Notes: generated from the sequence alone by a model not told the origin. 59,926 nt of DNA from HyVt-337 sp964428895 (GCA_964428895.1 CAYRZU010000010.1:1-59926); one strand, 5' to 3'. Shown: positions 25,336 through 34,343, numbered from the stretch's first letter. Made by a program: numbers and translations.

Positions 25336-27384
25336 GTGGGCCGTTGGCTTTGCTCGTTCCTGACAGTTTGCCTGGCCCTGGCCCCCCCGGCCCAGGCCAA
25401 ATGGTGGCGCGGCGACTACAAAGCGCGACGAAGCGTGACCCTCCCATCCGCCGAGCCGACCGGTTTGCCGGGGGACGATATCGCGGTCGTCCATTTCCCC
25501 ACGGGCGGGCTGGTCTTGCCCGACGGACGGGACATCCGTGTGATCGCCGACAAGGGTGGCGACGTTGCCCGGCGCGTGCTGATGGTCGGGCCCGGCGATC
25601 GGGCCTCGGTGGCCTTCGCCGTTACGCCGGGTGTGACGCAGTACCATATCTACTTTGGCAACCCCACGCCGCGAGACGACGGCCCGCCGCTGACGATCCA
25701 ACGCGGCGTGCTGCAGGAGACGTGGGCGTTCTCGCTGGGGAATCTTCGCACGCTCGAGCAGGCCCGGAAGATTCTGGGCGAGTCGGACGAACTGGTCGGC
25801 CGCGGCTTTCGCACCCGGATATTCCAAGGCCACAACCCTTTCGGCCCGCAGACGCGGCTGGCCAGCACATACACCGCGTGGTTCATGGCCCCGCGGACGG
25901 GCGAGTACGTGTTCTGCAGTTCCAGCCAGGACGCGTCGTTCCTGCTGATCGACGGCGAGCTGGTGGTCGACAACGGCGGCTTGCACGGCCCGCAGGACCG
26001 GCCGGTCAAGCAAGGCCGGATCAGGCTGACCAAGGGGTTGCACCAACTGACGTACTACCACGTCAATACGCAGGGCAATCCGATTGTGGTCGCTGCGTGG
26101 CAGGCGCCGGGCGGGAAGCGGATTTGGCCTATGGCCAGCGCGGACTTCGCGCCGGTTACGTTAGGCCAGGTCGGCGCCCTTGAAGAGTACGGCCGGCGGG
26201 CCACGATTGATTTCATCCCAGAACACTTGGGAGAGGCCTACCTGGCCGGCCAGTACCTGCAGCGGTACCGGTTCCGGGCCTTGGCGACGGGGGAGACCCG
26301 TTCGAATGTGCGTTGGCGATGGTCCTTCGGTGACGGCGTGACCGCCATCGGCCGACAAGTCGAGCATGTGTACCTGGCGCCGGGCGAATACGAGGTGACC
26401 CTCACCGCCGAAGCGCCGGGCAACGACCGCACACGCACCATGCGGCTGGCGGTGTATCGCCCGTGGGACCTGGTGACGCGAACACAAATGCTCTCGTTGG
26501 CCGACGTGGCCGAGGTGGCCCAGACCTACGACTGGGAGGACCTGCAGACCGAGCCCCTGGCGTGGGCGATGGTGCTGTTCGACCGGACCGATGATGTTGC
26601 GATGCTCTTGGCGGCCGGTGAGCAGTTCGTGGATCGGACGCCCCTGCCCGGAGCCCTGACGCTGTTGGCGGCCGAGCCCTACATCGATGCGCTGCTCGCC
26701 AGGGGCCGAGCCGCCCGGGCGGTGGACGTGCTGCGGGCGGTCAGCGGGGCCACGGATTCCGATGGCGCTGCGGCGATGCTGCTGGCCCGAGCCGGCCAGG
26801 TGACACTGGACGAACTGGGAGACACCCCCGGGGCGCGTGAGTTGTTCGAGCAGGTGCTGGCCCGGTACGGGAAGGAGCCCAACTACGCCGGCGTGCGATG
26901 GACCCAGCGAGGGCTTGGCGATGTCTGGCGGGAACAGGGCCAATTTGCCAAGGCCCGGTCGGCCTACAAGGCGTCCGAGCCAGCCCGGAAGTTACGGCCC
27001 GGGCAGCAGTCGTTCGAGGCTGGGGGATATGCACGCCACGCGGAGTACTACTTGCGGACGGGCGATCTGGACGCGGCGGAGAGTTCTCTACGCCGATGGG
27101 CCGAGGCCTTGCCGACCGACAAGCTCGACGGCACGTGGAGCCTGCTGACGGTTCAGTTACGAATGCTGCAAAAGCAGTTCGGCCAAGCCGCGCGGGAGGC
27201 CGAGGTGCTGGTGGCCGTCAACCCGACCAGCCCGCAAGGGCCGGTCATCCTGATGCTAGCGGCCAACGCCTACCATCGCCTGAATCAGCCGGATGAGGTG
27301 GCGCGAATCCTTGGGCTGATCGTCAAACAGTACCCGGAGAGCGATCTGGCCGCCGAAGCCGCCAAGCGGCTGAGGCAACGGTAG
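25336..27384 (+). CDS. Secreted PA14 / PKD / TPR protein
   Basis: 682-residue predicted exported protein. GTG 25336 is preceded by GGGAGG and gives a clean signal peptide 'LCSFLTVCLALAPPAQAK' with cleavage after AQA; ATG 25291 is an alternative. After a beta domain (residues about 25-135) comes a PA14-like domain with 'AWFMAPRTGEYVFCSSSQDA' and 'YYHVNTQGNPIVV', then a PKD domain ('WRWSFGDGVT', 'HVYLAPGEYEVTLTAE'), and a C-terminal half of TPR-like helical repeats ending 'VKQYPESDLAAEAAKRL'. PA14 and PKD modules bind carbohydrate or support adhesion; the TPR part is like that of tol-pal YbgF proteins. A surface or periplasmic scaffold is likely. No enzyme domain recognised. Confidence 0.82.
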   Translation: MGRWLCSFLTVCLALAPPAQAKWWRGDYKARRSVTLPSAEPTGLPGDDIAVVHFPTGGLVLPDGRDIRVIADKGGDVARRVLMVGPGDRASVAFAVTPGVTQYHIYFGNPTPRDDGPPLTIQRGVLQETWAFSLGNLRTLEQARKILGESDELVGRGFRTRIFQGHNPFGPQTRLASTYTAWFMAPRTGEYVFCSSSQDASFLLIDGELVVDNGGLHGPQDRPVKQGRIRLTKGLHQLTYYHVNTQGNPIVVAAWQAPGGKRIWPMASADFAPVTLGQVGALEEYGRRATIDFIPEHLGEAYLAGQYLQRYRFRALATGETRSNVRWRWSFGDGVTAIGRQVEHVYLAPGEYEVTLTAEAPGNDRTRTMRLAVYRPWDLVTRTQMLSLADVAEVAQTYDWEDLQTEPLAWAMVLFDRTDDVAMLLAAGEQFVDRTPLPGALTLLAAEPYIDALLARGRAARAVDVLRAVSGATDSDGAAAMLLARAGQVTLDELGDTPGARELFEQVLARYGKEPNYAGVRWTQRGLGDVWREQGQFAKARSAYKASEPARKLRPGQQSFEAGGYARHAEYYLRTGDLDAAESSLRRWAEALPTDKLDGTWSLLTVQLRMLQKQFGQAAREAEVLVAVNPTSPQGPVILMLAANAYHRLNQPDEVARILGLIVKQYPESDLAAEAAKRLRQR

Positions 27385-27403
27385 ATCCCTCCGAGCGAGG
27401 CAG

Positions 27404-27433
27404 TTGGCTGTGGTCCGCCCCTTCCCTTATAAT
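27404..27433 (+). promoter_or_regulatory. Sigma70-like promoter for Sua5-PTP fusion gene
   Basis: TTGGCT (27404-27409), 18-base spacer, TATAAT (27428-27433). The predicted start near 27440 leaves only about 4 bases before ATG 27444, and no Shine-Dalgarno is present: a nearly leaderless transcript. Confidence 0.65.
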
Positions 27434-27443
27434 CACTGGCTTC

Positions 27444-28562
27444 ATGGCGGAGACGGAGATCATCAAGGTAACCAAGGCGGCCCAGGCTGCCGGGGCCGCC
27501 CAGGCGGCCGCTGAGGTCTTGCGCGGCGGGGGGCTGGTGGGGTTCCCCACGGAGACCGTCTACGGCATTGCCGCGGCGGCCACTAGCGCCGACGCCATGG
27601 CTCGGCTTCGCAAGATCAAGAGCCGCCCCAAGCGCCCCTTCACCGTGCACCTTGGTTCCCCGGACGACGTGGGTCGATACGTTCGGACCATTCCGGGCGC
27701 CGCCCGGCGCCTGATCGAGCGGGCCTGGCCCGGCCCGGTCACGCTGCTGCTGCCGACCGGCGGCGAACTGGCCGAGGAGAAGCTCGATACACCCCAGATG
27801 CGACGGACGCTCTGTTCGGGCGACCTGATCGGTTTGCGCTGCCCGGATGAGCCCACGGCCCGGGCCATGCTGTCGGCCGTGGACGCGCCCGTTGTTGCCC
27901 CCAGCGCCAATCTGGAGGGCGAGCCCTCGCCGCGGTCGGCTCAGGATGTGCTCCGCGGGCTGAACGGGCAAATCGACCTGCTTCTCGACACGGGCCCGGC
28001 CCGGGTCGGTACGGATAGCACCATCGTCAAGTTCGAAGGCCCGCGGTGGTCGGTGGCCCGGCCCGGGGCGGTTGACGACACGCAGCTCCGCGAACTGATG
28101 GGCTGCCAAGTCATCTACGTTTGCACCGGCAATACATGCCGAAGTCCGATGGCCGAGGGGTTGGCCCGGATGATCCTGGCCGAGCGGCTTGGCTGTCAGG
28201 CCGACGCGCTGGCCGAACACGGCCTGGAGGTGCTGTCGGCGGGGGTGTTTGCCGCCAGCGGCGGCCACGCCACCGACGAAGCGCGACAGGCTGCCCTCGA
28301 CATGGGCGTGGACATCTCGAATCATCGCAGCCGGAAACTCACGTCGAAATTGATCAAGTCAGCGGATATGATATTCTGCATGACGCAGTCGCACGTGGCG
28401 CAGGTCGTCGGCAAGGCGCCGGCCGCGGCGACCAAGACGTTTCGGGTCGATCCGAGCAGCGACATTTCTGACCCGATCGGCGCCAGTGTGGGTGTATACC
28501 GAAAGACGGCCGACCGTTTGCGTCGGGCCCTAGCGAAGGTTCTGGAAGAGAAGGTGTTATGA
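27444..28562 (+). CDS. Sua5/YrdC/YciO - low-molecular-weight protein tyrosine phosphatase fusion
   Basis: 372-residue two-domain protein. Residues about 15-205 are a Sua5/YrdC/YciO domain ('GGGLVGFPTETVYGIAA', 'KSRPKRPFTVHL', 'VAPSANLEGEPSP', 'DSTIVKFEGP'), the L-threonylcarbamoyladenylate synthase that starts t6A tRNA modification using Thr, ATP and bicarbonate. Residues about 221-372 form a low-molecular-weight protein tyrosine phosphatase: P-loop C227-TGNTC-R233-S and the 'DISDP' acid loop, with the helical linker in between. Related proteins normally occur separately. The short Sua5 lacks the extra C-terminal domain of archaeal Sua5. Its stop overlaps the start of the RpiB-like gene as ATGA. 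Both domains look intact. Confidence 0.9.
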   Translation: MAETEIIKVTKAAQAAGAAQAAAEVLRGGGLVGFPTETVYGIAAAATSADAMARLRKIKSRPKRPFTVHLGSPDDVGRYVRTIPGAARRLIERAWPGPVTLLLPTGGELAEEKLDTPQMRRTLCSGDLIGLRCPDEPTARAMLSAVDAPVVAPSANLEGEPSPRSAQDVLRGLNGQIDLLLDTGPARVGTDSTIVKFEGPRWSVARPGAVDDTQLRELMGCQVIYVCTGNTCRSPMAEGLARMILAERLGCQADALAEHGLEVLSAGVFAASGGHATDEARQAALDMGVDISNHRSRKLTSKLIKSADMIFCMTQSHVAQVVGKAPAAATKTFRVDPSSDISDPIGASVGVYRKTADRLRRALAKVLEEKVL

Positions 28563-29038
28563 AGATCGCGATTGCAGCGGACCATCGCGGACACGCCGCG
28601 AAAGAACGCGTGGCGGTGCTCCTCAGTGAGCAAGGCCACGAGATCATCGACATGGGCACCAACAGTGTGCGTGCGTGCGATTACCCGGACGTGGCTTTTC
28701 CGGCGTCGATGGCGGTCGCCAGCGACAAGGCCGACCGAGCGATCCTGATCGACGGCAACGGCATCGGCATGAGCATCACCGCCAACAAGATCCGGGGCAT
28801 TCGGGCGGCGTTGTGTCACGATGAACTGACGGCCGAGATGTCGCGCCGGCACAACGACGCGAACGTGCTCTGCCTGGCCAGCGACGTTCTCGGGGACGAA
28901 CTGATCCGCCGAATCGTATTCAGTTGGCTGGACACGGAGTTCGAAGGCGGCGGCCGCCACCAGCGGCGCGTGGACAAGCTGGCGTGGGTCGAGGAGGGCA
29001 AGGACCCCAACAGCTTCGAGGGCGAGAAGGCGAACTGA
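28559..29038 (+). CDS. rpiB: RpiB/LacA/LacB-family sugar-phosphate isomerase, Cys-to-Asp variant
   Basis: 159-residue RpiB-fold protein, expected to interconvert ribose 5-phosphate and ribulose 5-phosphate or related sugar phosphates. Family landmarks: N-terminal 'IAADHRGH', 'GIGMSITANKIRGIRAALC', 'MSRRHNDANVL'. In E. coli RpiB the general base is Cys66 in the 'ICGTG' loop; the corresponding segment here reads 'IDGNG' (D65, N67), so both the Cys and the following Thr are replaced. Asp could act as base, as Glu does in the actinobacterial branch at a different position, or the substrate may differ. Start ATG overlaps the upstream fusion gene's stop by 4 bp. Ends before a terminator. Confidence 0.8.
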   Translation: MKIAIAADHRGHAAKERVAVLLSEQGHEIIDMGTNSVRACDYPDVAFPASMAVASDKADRAILIDGNGIGMSITANKIRGIRAALCHDELTAEMSRRHNDANVLCLASDVLGDELIRRIVFSWLDTEFEGGGRHQRRVDKLAWVEEGKDPNSFEGEKAN

Positions 29039-29060
29039 GCAGCGTCAACGAACCGGCAGC

Positions 29061-29089
29061 ACGCCCTCGCCGTTCGGCGGGGGCGTTTT
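29061..29089. terminator. Hairpin terminator between rpiB-like and trkA genes
   Basis: Eleven-base stem with one G-T pair, GTTC loop and a TTTTCTT tail on the plus strand, located between the stops of two convergent genes. Confidence 0.78.
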
Positions 29090-29109
29090 CTTGCGCCCAG
29101 GTGGCGGCG

Positions 29110-29796
29110 CTAATCAGCGGGGAAGCTGGCGATATCCTTGTCGTCGCCGATCAGCAGGAGGATGTCGCCCGGCTCGACGACGGTTTCGGCCATGGGGACG
29201 TTGATCACGTGCACGTGGGTGCGTGTGACGCCTTTGTCGTCAACATGCTCCACAGTGCGGCGGATGCCCACCACGTTGACCTGGAATTTCTGTCGAATGC
29301 TGAGATCGCCCAGGCTCTGACCGGCGAAGGCTTTGGGGGCCGCCAGTTGGACCAGGCTGGTCCCTTCGGCCAGGACGGTCCGCTCGATAATGGCCGGGAC
29401 CAGCAGGCGGTTGCGCCAGCGTTCGGCGGATTCGCTTTCGGGGTTGACCACTTCGTCGGCGCCGATGCGCAGGAAGATTTGGCTTCGCATTTCGGAGGTG
29501 GCCCGGCAGATTACGCGCTTCACGCCCATGTGCTTGAGCAGCGTGGTGGTCAGGGCGGCCGACTCAAACTGGTCGCCGATGCCGATGACCGCCACGTCGA
29601 CTTTGTCCACGCCGTGGGCGCGGAGGGCGTCTTCGTCGGTGCTGTTGAGGCAGACGGCCAGGGAGACTTCGTCTCGGACGTCGTCGATGATGTCCTGACG
29701 TCGGTCAATGGCGATGACGTCGGCGCCGGCTTCGGTGAGCAAGCTAGCCAGGCGGCGGCCAAAACGTCCCAATCCGATGATAGCGACTCGTTCCAT
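29110..29796 (-). CDS. trkA: TrkA/KtrA-type potassium uptake regulatory subunit
   Basis: 228-residue cytosolic RCK protein. N-terminal Rossmann motif 'VAIIGLGRFGRRLASLL' with acidic 'IAIDRR' ending the second strand indicates NAD(H) or nucleotide binding (RCK-N, about 1-140), followed by a C-terminal RCK-C domain ('SIRQKFQVNVVGIRR', 'DILLLIGDDKDI'). The single-unit length of about 228 residues matches KtrA rather than the duplicated E. coli TrkA. It gates the channel-like subunit encoded immediately upstream (4 bp apart). Confidence 0.9.
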   Translation of the reverse strand: MERVAIIGLGRFGRRLASLLTEAGADVIAIDRRQDIIDDVRDEVSLAVCLNSTDEDALRAHGVDKVDVAVIGIGDQFESAALTTTLLKHMGVKRVICRATSEMRSQIFLRIGADEVVNPESESAERWRNRLLVPAIIERTVLAEGTSLVQLAAPKAFAGQSLGDLSIRQKFQVNVVGIRRTVEHVDDKGVTRTHVHVINVPMAETVVEPGDILLLIGDDKDIASFPAD

Positions 29797-29800
29797 GGTA

Positions 29801-31717
29801 TTACCCGCTGATGATGTCCTCGGCTGGATAGGTGTATCTGACGAAGCGGCCTCGTCCCATCATGGCCAGCAGCATGGTTAGCGGGCCGAGACGGCCGATG
29901 AACATGGCGCCCACGATGACGTGCTTGGCCGGCAGCGTCAAGTGGCGCGTCACCCCGGTCGACAGGCCCACCGTGCCGCAGGCGCTGCTGGCTTCGAATA
30001 GTAGATCGATCATCGCAAAGCCCGGCCGCATGTAGACGCATAGCAACAGTGTCACCCCGGCCAGTAGACTCATATAAAGGAAGGCCACCGCCATCGCACG
30101 CTGCAAGGCGCCAAAGGCGATGCGCCGTCGGAACGCTTCGGTATGCTCGCGCCGCCTCAGGGCCGAGACCGCCGATAGCAGGATCAGCGCGAAGGTGAGT
30201 GTCTTCATGCCGCCGGCGGTGCCGGCGGGGCTGCCGCCGATGGTCATCAGCCCGCACATCCACAGCTTGCCCGCGTCGGACAACTCGGCCATGTCGATGG
30301 TGTTGAACCCGGCGGTCCGCGCCGTGACGGATTGGAACACCGCCTCTCGCACGCGGCGCAGGCCCGTGGTCGATTGCCAATCGTTCAGCTCGGCGGTGTA
30401 ATCGGCGCGGACCGCGTGATGGCCGATCAGAGCGTCCCGGTCCGGGCGGGGCTCGACCACCAGCAACACCGCCGCCCCGACCAGCAGCAGCAAGACCGTG
30501 GTCGTCAGCACCAGCTTGGCGTGGAGGCTTAACGGGCGCACCCCCTGGCCGAATCGCGAGCGAATGGTCGGCCGCAATCGGCCCAGGAGACGCTTGGTGC
30601 GGCTCAGGAAGTAGCCGCCCAGGTCCTGCAGCACCGGGAAGCCCAGCCCGCCCAGCACGATCAGCGGGGCCATCACGCCCATGATCTGCCAGCGGTCGCG
30701 CAAGGCCACCGACCAGCCCTCCGACACGCCCTGCATCATGTTGTGTTCGTACAGGGCGAACCCGGCGTTGCAGAAGCTCGATACGCTGTGGAAGATGCTC
30801 TGCCAAATCGCATCGCCGGTCGAGGGCATCAGGTCGCCGCGCGGCGCCGCGAACATGTCGTAGAAGAGCGCCGCTCCGATCGCTTCGAACACCAACGTCG
30901 TCAGCAGGATGAACCACATCGACCAGCGCACGCGACCGGCGCCGGTCTCGACCGATAGCATCTCGCCCATCGCCGCCGAGCCGCGCATGGATAGGCCCTT
31001 GCCCACCGCCATCGCCAAGGCCGTGCCGAACAGCATCATGCCCAACCCGCCGAGTTGGATCATCGCCAGAATGACAGCCTGCCCGAAGACCGTGAACTGC
31101 GTGCCGGTGTCCCGGACAACCAGGCCCGTCACGCAGGTGGCGCTGACGGACGTGAACAACGCGTCGGAATAGTAAAGCTTGCTGTAGTGAATACTGTCTT
31201 CGGGCGGCGTCGCGGCCGGGAGCATCAGCAAGCCCGATCCCACTAGCGCCAACACCGCGAAGCTGCCCACCAGCAACCAAGCCGGCGGCAGACCACTAGC
31301 GGCCAGGCGAACGTTGAGGTTGACCGCGCGGAGGACCAACACCAGAACCAGGTACCCCTGGACCACCACCACATAGACCATGCCCGCCGACAGGCCCGAA
31401 CGCCCTGATAGGGCCGTGACCAACACCGCCACGATCAGCCCGGCGATTAGGGCGAAGTCCGGCCAGTTCTCCTTGAAGTACGCCCAGGGCTTTCGGGCCA
31501 GCGACCAACGAACGAATCGGTCGGCGATGAACACCACCAGGACCAGGAACTCCAGCGTTCGCACCCACAGGCGTTGCCCGCCGGTCAGGTCAAACTGCCC
31601 GTACTCCAGCACCAGGGCCGCTACCGCCGCCACACACATCACCAGGAGCAGTGCGTTTAGGCCCCGGACCACCCGCTGGAACCGCGCTTTGGGCATGGAG
31701 GGTTTATCGAAGATCAC
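29801..31717 (-). CDS. trkH: TrkH/KtrB-family potassium transporter
   Basis: 638-residue membrane subunit of a K+ uptake system, with four P-loop repeats; selectivity regions include 'TCVTGLVV', 'FCNAGFALYE', 'TARTAGFNTIDM' and 'ACGTVGLSTGVT'. Compared with KtrB (about 450 aa) it carries an additional N-terminal membrane region of about 150 residues with an S1-S4-like look ('LEFLVLVVFIADRFVRW'). The start is GTG 31717, which coincides with the expected start point of a promoter at 31724-31752; ATG 31696 is an alternative without better signals. TrkA follows 4 bp downstream, completing the system. Ion flow is probably Na+-coupled as in Ktr. Confidence 0.9.
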   Translation of the reverse strand: MIFDKPSMPKARFQRVVRGLNALLLVMCVAAVAALVLEYGQFDLTGGQRLWVRTLEFLVLVVFIADRFVRWSLARKPWAYFKENWPDFALIAGLIVAVLVTALSGRSGLSAGMVYVVVVQGYLVLVLVLRAVNLNVRLAASGLPPAWLLVGSFAVLALVGSGLLMLPAATPPEDSIHYSKLYYSDALFTSVSATCVTGLVVRDTGTQFTVFGQAVILAMIQLGGLGMMLFGTALAMAVGKGLSMRGSAAMGEMLSVETGAGRVRWSMWFILLTTLVFEAIGAALFYDMFAAPRGDLMPSTGDAIWQSIFHSVSSFCNAGFALYEHNMMQGVSEGWSVALRDRWQIMGVMAPLIVLGGLGFPVLQDLGGYFLSRTKRLLGRLRPTIRSRFGQGVRPLSLHAKLVLTTTVLLLLVGAAVLLVVEPRPDRDALIGHHAVRADYTAELNDWQSTTGLRRVREAVFQSVTARTAGFNTIDMAELSDAGKLWMCGLMTIGGSPAGTAGGMKTLTFALILLSAVSALRRREHTEAFRRRIAFGALQRAMAVAFLYMSLLAGVTLLLCVYMRPGFAMIDLLFEASSACGTVGLSTGVTRHLTLPAKHVIVGAMFIGRLGPLTMLLAMMGRGRFVRYTYPAEDIISG

Positions 31718-31723
31718 GGGCAG

Positions 31724-31752
31724 ATGCTACCGCTGGCGGCCGGCACAATCAA
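31724..31752 (-). promoter_or_regulatory. Sigma70-like promoter for trkH, predicted leaderless
   Basis: On the minus strand: TTGATT (31752-31747), 17-base spacer, TAGCAT (31729-31724). Six bases follow before GTG 31717, so the expected transcription start is the first base of the start codon. Confidence 0.5.
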
Positions 31753-31762
31753 CGCCTCCCCG

Positions 31763-33838
31763 TTACGCCCCGGCCAACAGGTCGAATCGGCCGGCGTAGG
31801 CTTTGAGCATTTCGCTGCGAAGTTGCTGGTGGTGCGGGGCCGACAGGGCGGGGTCCTCGGCGATGATGGCGAACGCGTCGCGCCGCGCCACGCGCAGCAG
31901 TTCGAAGTCCTCGATCAGGTCGGCCACCTTCAGCTCGGGCAGGCCGTGCTGACGTGTGCCGAATAGCTCGCCCGGCCCGCGGATGCGCAGGTCCTCTTCG
32001 GCAATCTTGAACCCGTCGTGGGTTTCGGTCAGCACCTCCAGGCGGCGGCGGGCGAGGGGGTTGGCCGGCTCGGCCAGCAGGAAGCAGAGGGCGTCGGCTT
32101 CGCTTCGGCCAATGCGACCCCGAAGCTGGTGCAATTGGGCCAGGCCGAATCGCTCGGCGTGCGTGATGACCATCACGTTGGCGGCGGGGACGTCCACGCC
32201 GACCTCCACCACCACCGACGCGGCCAGCACCTTGATGCGCCCCTCTCGGAAATCGGCCATCACGGCCTCCTTCCGGGGCGAGGGCATTTGCCCGTGGATG
32301 AGGCCCACCCCGTACGTGGCCAACGGCCCTTCGGAGAGTTCCTCGTAGGCTTGCTGGGCGGCCGTTAGTTGCATCTGCGGGGAGGGGTTCACCAACGGGT
32401 AGACAAAGTAGGCCTGATCCCCGGCGGCCAGGCGTTGTTCAACCGTCTGCAGCACCTCATCGAGTTGGTCGATGGACGCACATTGAGTTGTCGTTTCGCC
32501 TCGGCCGGGCGGGAGGGCGTCGATGACGGAGCAATCTAAATCGCCGAAAACCGTCATCGCCAGCGTCCGCGGAATCGGCGTGGCGGTCATCACCAGGTAG
32601 TGGGGGGCAAAGCCCTTCCCCCGCATCTGCGTTCGTTGGCGGACGCCGAACTTGTGCTGTTCGTCGACCACCACCAGTGCCAGGTTGTCGAAGGCGACGC
32701 CTTTGCTCAGCAGCGCGTGGGTGCCCACGACGATGTCGATAGCGCCGCCGGCCAGCCCATCCAGCAGGCGGGCCCGGTCGGTCGCGGATTGCCCGCCCAC
32801 CAGCAGCTCGGTTCGCACCTTGCTGCCGGCCAGGTAGTGCTGGATCTTTCGATAGTGCTGGGTGGCGAGGATTTCGGTCGGGGCCATGATCGCCACCTGC
32901 TTGCGGTTGGCCACCGCCAGCAAGGCTGCATAGAGCGCCACCACGGTCTTGCCGGACCCCACGTCGCCCTGTAGCAGGCGATTCATGGGCCGGTCGCGCG
33001 AGAGATCGGCGGCGATATCCGTCACGGCCCGGCCTTGCGCGTCGGTCAGGGCGAAGGGGAATCGGGCGCGGATGCGCTGGTCGACTTCCTCGCTGCTCGG
33101 CAGAGGGTGAGCGGGGCGGCTGACCTGACGGAGTCGCATCAGCGCGATCGCCAACTGCATCAGCAGGCATTCATCGTAGGCCAAACGCCTTCGGGCCTGG
33201 CCCCAGTGTTCGCTGTCCTCGGGCCGATGCATGGCCGCCACCGCGGTGGGGCGCGTCATCAGGCCGCGGTCGTCCAGGAAGGGCTTGTCGAACCACGGGC
33301 GGATCAGGTCTTGGGTGTCCGGCAGGATGCGCTTGATGACTTGGCCGATCACCCCGCTGGACAGCTTCGCCCCGGCCGGATAGACCGGCAGCAGTTCGTC
33401 GCGCTCGAGGTCGGTGTCTTCAGCGTCCCACAGCACCTGGAACTGCGGGTTCACCAGTTGGGGGGTTTCACGGTAGATCGTCAGCTTGCCGCTAGCCGCC
33501 AGGTGCAGGCCCGGGCGGATCCGATCCTGCAGGTACAGTCCATGGAACCATTTCAGTTGCACCCAGCCCGAGCCATCGGTCAGCGTGCATTGCAGGTAGG
33601 GGCGCTTGCCGAAGCGTTTGACCTCCACGCTGGTGACCTCCCCGGCGACGGTGATGGAGGGCTCATCGCCGCGGAGGCTTTCCATGGGTTGGGCCTGACG
33701 GCGCAGGTCGAAGCGGCGGGGGAAATAGAGCAAGAGGTCCTCGACCGTTTCAATGCCGAGCTGCCCCAGTTGGCCGGCCCGGGTGGGACCGACCCCCTTG
33801 ACGTACTGCACCGGCGTGTCGAGACGAAGCTGAGCCAA
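31763..33838 (-). CDS. recG: ATP-dependent DNA helicase RecG
   Basis: 691-residue RecG, the branch-migrating helicase that reverses stalled replication forks and processes Holliday junctions. The N-terminal wedge/OB domain (about residues 55-150) contains 'LQCTLTDGSGWVQLKWFHG'. Helicase motifs: I 'LLQGDVGSGKT', Ia 'MAPTEILATQHYR', II 'VVVDEQHKFG', III 'MTATPIPRT', and IV-VI including 'LAASVVVEVGVDVPAANVMVI' and 'QLRGRIGR'. Length is typical of the family. Translation appears to start at TTG 33838, which yields MAQLRLDTPVQYVKGVGP, the usual RecG opening. It lies 13 bp after the LysM gene and probably shares its transcript. Confidence 0.95.
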   Translation of the reverse strand: MAQLRLDTPVQYVKGVGPTRAGQLGQLGIETVEDLLLYFPRRFDLRRQAQPMESLRGDEPSITVAGEVTSVEVKRFGKRPYLQCTLTDGSGWVQLKWFHGLYLQDRIRPGLHLAASGKLTIYRETPQLVNPQFQVLWDAEDTDLERDELLPVYPAGAKLSSGVIGQVIKRILPDTQDLIRPWFDKPFLDDRGLMTRPTAVAAMHRPEDSEHWGQARRRLAYDECLLMQLAIALMRLRQVSRPAHPLPSSEEVDQRIRARFPFALTDAQGRAVTDIAADLSRDRPMNRLLQGDVGSGKTVVALYAALLAVANRKQVAIMAPTEILATQHYRKIQHYLAGSKVRTELLVGGQSATDRARLLDGLAGGAIDIVVGTHALLSKGVAFDNLALVVVDEQHKFGVRQRTQMRGKGFAPHYLVMTATPIPRTLAMTVFGDLDCSVIDALPPGRGETTTQCASIDQLDEVLQTVEQRLAAGDQAYFVYPLVNPSPQMQLTAAQQAYEELSEGPLATYGVGLIHGQMPSPRKEAVMADFREGRIKVLAASVVVEVGVDVPAANVMVITHAERFGLAQLHQLRGRIGRSEADALCFLLAEPANPLARRRLEVLTETHDGFKIAEEDLRIRGPGELFGTRQHGLPELKVADLIEDFELLRVARRDAFAIIAEDPALSAPHHQQLRSEMLKAYAGRFDLLAGA

Positions 33839-33851
33839 GCCGGCGCGTCCG

Positions 33852-34343
33852 CTATCTGGGAGGAAGCACGATCTGCTGGCCGATCTTCAGCCGTCTGACA
33901 TCCAACCCGGGGTTGACGGCCACGATTTCCTTCCAGCGTCGGCCCGCGCCAAGATGCCGGGCGGAGATGCCCCAGAGCGTGTCGCCTCTCTTGATTACAT
34001 ACGTTTGCTGCGTGGGCGCCGGAGGCGGGGTGTAGGTCCGTGGCGGCGTGTCGACCGGCGGCTGATACGTGGGTGCCGGCGGCGGTGTGTAGGGCCGGCC
34101 TGCGGGGGGCGTCAGGTTGGTCGGCCCGCCCGTGCCGTCATCGGGCAGATCATCCGCGTCGTCGTAGGTGATCATGGTGGGCTCGTCGTCCGGCGGATCA
34201 AGCGGCTGGTAACCGCGGTCATAGGCCGACTCGCTCGGCGGGCCGGGGGCGTCCGGGCCTTTGACTTCCACTTCCGGCTTGCTCCCGAAACAGCCCGTCA
34301 TAGCCAGCGCCAACGCTAAGGTTGTCAGAACAACGATTCGCAT
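33852..34343 (-). CDS. LysM-domain lipoprotein
   Basis: 163-residue envelope protein. A lipoprotein signal ('LTTLALALAMTGC') precedes a low-complexity Pro/Thr/Asp-rich spacer of about 85 residues with repeated 'YTPPPAPT' units. The C-terminal LysM domain reads 'YVIKRGDTLWGISARHLG', 'RWKEIVAVNPGLD' and 'LKIGQQIVLPP', and should bind peptidoglycan. Start ATG 34343 follows GAAAGGG by 8 bases. The spacer could span the periplasm while the lipid anchors the protein. It has its own promoter at 34443-34470 with a leader of about 93 bases. Confidence 0.88.
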   Translation of the reverse strand: MRIVVLTTLALALAMTGCFGSKPEVEVKGPDAPGPPSESAYDRGYQPLDPPDDEPTMITYDDADDLPDDGTGGPTNLTPPAGRPYTPPPAPTYQPPVDTPPRTYTPPPAPTQQTYVIKRGDTLWGISARHLGAGRRWKEIVAVNPGLDVRRLKIGQQIVLPPR

